Assembly (NCBI GenBank): GCA_004325065.1
Contig: PITI01000514.1
Coordinates: 1 to 11,316, forward strand
DNA: 11,316 nt
Source of the DNA: Hamiltosporidium magnivora
Taxonomy: Eukaryota > Microsporidia > Dubosqiidae
Direction of reading: 5' to 3'
Shown in pieces: positions 6,584-11,316 of this stretch. Under the pieces are notes generated by a model. It was not told the origin of the DNA and ran no database searches. It worked only from the letters and a program-made list of their open reading frames with translations. How positions within the stretch are numbered: position 1 is the stretch's first letter; the number at the start of each line of letters is the position of its first letter. The position numbers were made by a program, and so were the translations under genes.

Positions 6584-7548
6584 ATCTTAATATTTGTAGA
6601 GTAAAGTTATAGGCACGTTCTTGCTACGTTTTATTACCGAAAAGAGTTGGAAGAATAAAAGAATCTAGAAATTCTGTTTCTAATATACATAAAAGTTTAA
6701 TGAGTAATTGGGGATACAAAAGATGTAGCATTCTGACTTAGGAATAAAAATTTTGAAGACAAAAATCTTAATGCGTAATATTGCCTTTGAAATCAAATTT
6801 ATTGGATAGATTTTTTTGTAAATCGAGCCTTTTTATGAGAAATATGGAAGATTTAATCTAGGAAATTCATAAAAAGTGTTTTATATGACTAAAATTCGTT
6901 AATATGAGTAACTTTAGTTGATAAATGAGTTGGTTCCTTAAATTACCACGAAATGGGAAATTTTTTTCTTTTAAGCATATTAAGCTATTTACAAATTTTA
7001 AATACATTTTTATTATTTTTGTACTTTCTTAAACATAAAAAATCACATGGCTACCATTCCACCCATATTCTATATTTCTAGGTAAAATAAAGAAAATGAA
7101 CCATATTGGAAGTTATAATTATCATTTGTTGGTTAAATATTATCTGATTTACAGTGTCTATAACAATTTAAACATTAAAATCTTTTTTTTGGCATTAAAA
7201 ATTTATGAAATGACTTAAAAATATACCGGTAGTATTTCGCTGGCTTTAGCTTGAAAGGCGGATTTAACAGAATTTCTAAGGGCACGTATTAGATACGTTG
7301 TGTTTTGGTGTTTGCCGGCTGCATTCTTGCATGTGATGATGAAAGTCATTTGAAACTGACTGCTTAAACAGAGGAATTCGAAAACTGTAGTACCTGTTCT
7401 ATCGAAGATGGCATGCTAAATCTTATCTAGATTTACTTAGTCTTTTAAATTTTTAGAAAAGCTAATAAGAAACCTATCTAATATTATTCCCATGAACCAT
7501 TGTGAGTTTTTTTTCTTCTCTGGATATTCAGACTTGGTTTGTTCATCA
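6584..7548. other. Gene-free region
   Basis: No intact gene or RNA gene is seen. A 19-base word GGCACGT(x)6TACGTT-like occurs at 6612 and again at 7281 (15 of 19 positions the same). At 7283-7299 it forms an imperfect hairpin (CACGTAT-TAG-ATACGTTG). Otherwise stops are dense in all frames. Confidence 0.5.
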
Positions 7549-8071
7549 AATTCGCATATCATCAGAATCTGAAGTCTCGAAATTTTCCAATATGTCATAA
7601 AGTTTATATCCTATTTTTTTTTTTGATATTATAGTAGTCTTGGGTTTTATCCTTCGCAGAGTTTCTGACTTTTTTTGAGATCATTCTTTTGATTTGAGGA
7701 ATTCTGCACTACAGCTTATTTAAGTTGTATTTATCTTGATCTGTGAATATTTCTTGTAAATCAGTCTTGATGTGTTTCGGACAGATTTTGATAAAATAAT
7801 TATGTCAGAATTGCATCTTAAAAAAGGTTTTTGCTGATTTTGGTTTTGACTGGCTATTAAAGTTCTTTGCATATAGGTCATTTTTAAGCCCGATGAGACC
7901 TTGATTGCGTTGAATTATGAATTTAATATTCTGAATAAAAAAGTTTTTCCCTTTGTTATCAAATGCTAAATATTCCGTATGATATATTATAGTTTAGCAA
8001 CAAAAGTATGCCAAATTTTTGTCCATACTTCTTGGAATCAAACTTGAATATAAAATAAAGTACTCTGTAAC
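7549..8071 (-). pseudogene. Eroded minus-strand reading frame, unknown
   Basis: One minus-strand frame runs from 8071 to a TAA at 7604-7606. It covers about 156 codons with only three internal stops (TAA 7994-7996, TGA 7805-7807, TAG 7709-7711). The longest open piece, 7993-7808, has 62 codons and no initiating ATG. A second frame, open from 7680 to 7549, then carries a Lys-rich and acidic peptide ending KLYDILENFETSDSDDMRI. This suggests a frameshifted continuation. The peptide is Lys/Asn-rich and not recognised. At this A/T content such runs can arise by chance, and A-rich coding strands have fewer stops of some kinds. This is therefore a weak call for a degraded gene, possibly of transposon origin. 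Confidence 0.25.
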
Positions 8072-9554
8072 TCAAATTAAGCCAGCATCTTAACTATTGA
8101 CATTTTTTTGTACATTAAGTCTAAAAGCATCAACTTTGTATATTTTCTTATGAACTGTAAAATCCCAAATTAGTAAAAAGAAAAGCTTTATTGACCGAAA
8201 AACCTCTCGCGCTATTTAAAATTTTTAAAACAACGATGCTCTGATCGCCCTTAAAACAAGAGCCGAGTTTCATCTTTACAAATCACAGTCGTAAAAGAAC
8301 ATTTTTTTTCAAAAAATTCCCTATTTTTTTGAATTAAATACCGGCATAATACGTAAATACTTCGAAGAAACTAATGGAAAGTATTTTACAGAATTTTACC
8401 ATGGGAAAATAATACGTTTCGTTTGAAATGAAGGAAGCTCAATGGTCTGTATCTCATTGCGAAGTTCTCGAAAAAAACTCTGCTCACAATGAAATTTACT
8501 CAAATTTAGAAGAAAATTTTAGTATGAGTTGATATTTGATGTAACCATATAGAGCGGTTTCGCTGTTTTCACAATCTATCAAATTCAATGAAATGTTTTT
8601 CTAAGTAATTTTTTTAAAGAAAAGCGAAAAAACTCTGTTTTATGAATCTATTTAAATTTTCAAGTTTCGCATTTCCCTTTTCTTAAACCTGACAATAGCT
8701 GTTACAGGGATGTTTTTTTTCAATTTAGAGATAGAGCGAAAATATGAAATTTTCGAATCGGAAAGGCATGGGAAAGCTAAGTTGTTCTACATTATTGCTT
8801 TACATACAAAAATTGCCTTATTTCTGTGTAAGACGCCTGCACTACTCAAATTTTGAATAAAAAAATTAAATCAAAAAGCATATTTTTTACTCATCATAGA
8901 ATTTAGAGTAGTTTTTTGATAATTGCAAATTTTCCCAACGAAAAAAGAAATTCCTTACTTTACAATACAGAAAAGAACTATATACGAGAACAACATACAT
9001 GAGAAGGAGCCAAATACTCACAAGATAACTTATTCAGAGTTACTGAATAATGCCGGGAAAAAGACCAGCCGCGAGATAGTATAGAATTTGCACTGCCGAA
9101 AAAAATACAACTCATGGTCATATTCTAGTACCTTTGCTCTGTTTTAAACGCTATATATGTTACTTTCTTTATAGAAAAGTGCTGAATATATTGTAGTGTT
9201 CACTATTTTAATTATAATATTAAAGATTTTGACTTTTGACTAAGCTTAAGTATTAACTTAAAATTGAACAAAAAATATTTATACCAGCTAAAATTTTATT
9301 TCAGGAAAATAAAGAAAAATATAAATGCTTGCGATTTAAACCTATTCTTTACTATTATATGCGCTAGCATATTTTTATACTTGACTTGTATTTTTTGTAA
9401 ACTAATATAATCACATATCTCTATTTTGATCGATAGTTATTCTAATCGCTCTTTCTAACGATTATTTAGAGTTTTGATTTAAAAATCTAACATCTATTTG
9501 AAATAGTTGCGAGTTTTTATTTTTTTTGTAATATTAAAGCTGTTCAAGTTTTAC
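8072..9554. other. Gene-free region
   Basis: I see no convincing gene. A 53-codon plus-strand open stretch (8923-9084) encodes a charged peptide without an initiating ATG at its head and is within chance expectation. A 16-base near-palindrome ATATGC-GCTA-GCATAT lies at 9357-9372. No tRNA or rRNA pattern was found. Confidence 0.5.
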
Positions 9555-10172
9555 AAAAAATACTTCTCCCCAACATCCCATAGGTGCCTTTTACGACGCA
9601 GCCTAGATCTCTAATAATTTCATCTAAAAGGTGGATATAACTCAATTAATAAGCGAAGATATTTCCCGAAGTTCGTTTATACCAGTTGCATAGCGTGTTA
9701 TCGTAGGTCGAATCCATCTTAGACACCTGCAAAACTATGCATCATACCTGCTTATTCAACACTTTCTGATCTTAATAAACTTCTACATAAGATTTATTTT
9801 GGCATCTTACATGAATAAACCGGAATTTGCAAAGCCATACCAAAAGGTATATTTTTCAACCTAGGTTTTCCAGCATTGATGGTTTATATTTTTCTATATT
9901 GGACGCTATGTTGTCTAAATAGATGAGAAAGACTAGGTTTCCGTGCTTTTACATGGCGATTTCCTAAATTTCACCTGCAAACTGCGATCTAGTTATATAA
10001 AAAATATCAAAATATATTTAGAAAAGATTTCGTCATTTCGTTGAACTCGTTCTTCTTCTATAAACTCTCATGGAACAGCCGAAAATCTAGTGTATTTTTA
10101 TTCCCACTAAAAATGCAAACAATAATCTTCACACCAATTTCACTTATTCCGTCCCAAGCAAATGGTTTTTTA
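9555..10172 (-). repeat. Decayed dispersed element, copy B
   Basis: This is the partner of 910-1555, in the same orientation and of nearly the same length. Shared anchors include GTTCGTTT near 9671 (1057 in copy A), CCTAxAT near 9602, CAT(T/C)TAAAAGxTGG at 9621 and TGCTTTT-x-CATGGC at 9944. The minus frame at 9645-9601 reads LSYIHLLDEIIRDLG, which aligns with MSSSQLLNEKLSYLG of copy A. Copy B has more stops than copy A and is clearly non-functional. It shows a net loss of about 22 bases at its left part relative to A. Confidence 0.68.
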
Positions 10173-10666
10173 TGTTGTTATTCTCCCTCCACCCTAACGC
10201 GTTTATATAGAATTATTTGTTTTTTTCTAATTGAATATATAAGATTTGCTATATCGAATATAAATATCGGTCGCTATTAGATATTGTTTAATATTTTCTT
10301 ATATTAAGCGTAGGGCAATGCCGAATCTTATGAGTATTCATATCATTTATCTTTGGAATAATCAGCGCCCGTTTGCATCCCGACCGAATATATTTTTTCG
10401 CTTGGGTGCATGAAAATTTGAATGAATGTCTTTTGTAATCCACCTAATACAGTTTTTCTCATTTCAAAGGCTTTTTGCATTTATTAGGTTTATGAATTCA
10501 TATGATTTACTTTTTATCTTGGTATTTCGTCATCTGTTAATTTTTAATAAATTTAGGTCTATGAATCTTTGAATATGTTGAGATAATCCCTTATATGAAG
10601 ATCCTGAGCAGTTATATGACAAAATAACATAAGGCATACATCAAAAGACTGCAAATACCCATATAA
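10173..10666. other. Gene-free region with a short local repeat
   Basis: No gene is supported. Two similar stretches, TATGAGTATTCATATCATTTA at 10329 and TATGAATTCATATGATTTA at 10491, are followed by TCTT(T)GG in both. This suggests an old local duplication about 162 bases apart. A 51-codon minus-strand stretch (10443-10291) has the spacing C-x10-C-x14-H-x3-H, which is mentioned as a finding and not as a gene. Confidence 0.4.
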
Positions 10667-11003
10667 GTTAGGACCTACCTTCAGTCATTAGTACTTAAAA
10701 AGACTGTAAAAACGATTTCCTTTGATCGACGAAGAAAACTTGATTCGAGACCAAATTTCGAAGAGAGCTCCTGCGAAAGATCGTCATTAAGTTTTATTGA
10801 ACGAGCCGAGAGGCATAAAAAACAACCCATTCAAGCAAGTAGACAACAAGGAAGATGGTACCTAACAAGTAAATACAGAAACATGTTTTATTGCTTATTT
10901 TAGATGGCGTAATCACAATAAAGAACCGACAATATACATGAATAAAGAATCGAGTTTAGAGGTAGGAAGTGTAATTGCTAAGATTGCAGAAAAACTTATT
11001 TAA
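10667..11003 (+). pseudogene. Possible degraded coding stretch, unknown
   Basis: One plus-strand frame is open for 78 codons (10667-10900, then TAG), rich in Arg, Ser, Gln and Glu, with its first ATG only at 10883. A second frame from 10710 to a TAA at 11001-11003 has just two internal stops (10788 and 10863) and encodes a charged peptide including YMNKESSLEVGSVIAKIAEK. The local G+C is higher than the surroundings. This is suggestive of a former gene, but no family is recognised and chance cannot be excluded. Confidence 0.22.
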
Positions 11004-11316
11004 AAGCGAGAGAATCTGTTACCCAAGAATTTTATTAAATAAAATATTCCTAGCATTTAAAAAATATCTAAAATAAACTTGGTTATGATGGGCATTCTAA
11101 GATGTTTCATTCTGTATAATTACGTAAATATGGGGGGAATAACAGCCATTTTCTCTTACCATAGATATCCAATCCATTTTTTTAGTAAAATATAATTTGT
11201 TTTCAAAATTAAATTTATGGGAATTTTTTTTGATAGTGTATATGTTTTCTTTTCATGGTTTTCGTTGTATTACAAAGTAAGCCAATATAATCGTATCAAT
11301 GTAATATTTACCATGT
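11004..11316. other. Gene-free right edge
   Basis: A/T-rich sequence with no gene, repeat or RNA feature that I can support. One G-run (GGGGGG at about 11131) stands out in otherwise A/T-rich DNA. Confidence 0.5.

Noticed and set aside
8401..8534. Short plus-strand open stretch (about 40 codons after a TAA at 8410-8412) following CCATGGGAAAAT
   Set aside because: The ATG at 8401 is followed by a stop after three codons and the remainder is within chance length. No motif is seen.
9690..9720. tRNA-like T-loop word (GGTCGAATCC)
   Set aside because: It lacks the full GGTTCGAATCC arm, and no acceptor, D or anticodon stems pair around it.
910..10172. Reading the repeat pair as the two LTRs of a retrotransposon
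   Set aside because: The repeats enclose two ordinary cellular-type genes and no reverse transcriptase or integrase. They are heavily diverged and appear to be coding relics themselves. Dispersed element copies fit better.
10041..10280. 79-codon plus-strand open frame
   Set aside because: It begins at TTG and not ATG. It also overlaps the degraded repeat copy B, whose coding sense is on the other strand. The translation has no recognisable domain.

Overview
The window looks like nuclear DNA of a fungus-like parasite, most plausibly a microsporidian with an expanded, gene-poor genome. Hamiltosporidium-type genomes would fit, but that is inference from style and not a database match. The reasons are the very high A+T content, intronless genes using TAA or TAG stops, a fast-evolving eukaryote-like acetyl-CoA synthetase with low-complexity insertions, and only two convincing genes in 11.3 kb. 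There are no ribosome binding sites, operons, tRNAs, rRNAs or CRISPR arrays.

Layout: (1) Positions 1-2580 have no intact gene. They hold a decayed element of about 645 bp (910-1555, coding sense on the minus strand), two adjacent perfect hairpins (1561-1617), and a very A/T-rich stretch. (2) Positions 2610-3233 encode a 207-residue protein whose helices resemble a divergent cyclin box split by a low-complexity loop. (3) Positions 3188-3443 are a degenerate tandem repeat field that starts inside the last codons of that gene. (4) Positions 3842-6088 encode a full-length acetyl-CoA synthetase of 748 residues, with an N-terminal pentapeptide-repeat extension and an acidic/lysine-rich insertion. 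(5) Positions 6089-11316 have no intact gene. They hold T-rich 3' sequence, small perfect hairpins, an eroded minus-strand reading frame (7549-8071), and a second diverged copy of the 910-1555 element at 9555-10172. They also hold a few open but unassignable stretches near 10.3-11.0 kb.

The two genes are on the same strand, 608 bp apart, and need not be functionally linked. The synthetase would supply cytosolic acetyl-CoA from acetate; the cyclin-like protein, if correctly read, would be a kinase-regulatory subunit. The strongest non-gene signal is the pair of degraded repeats in direct orientation. Its coordinates align at a nearly constant offset of about 8,621 bases, and it retains a matching minus-strand peptide frame, so it probably derives from an old transposable element family. 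The strongest signal inside a gene is that three of the four residues lining the acyl pocket of acetyl-CoA synthetase are changed while the ATP and CoA machinery is intact.
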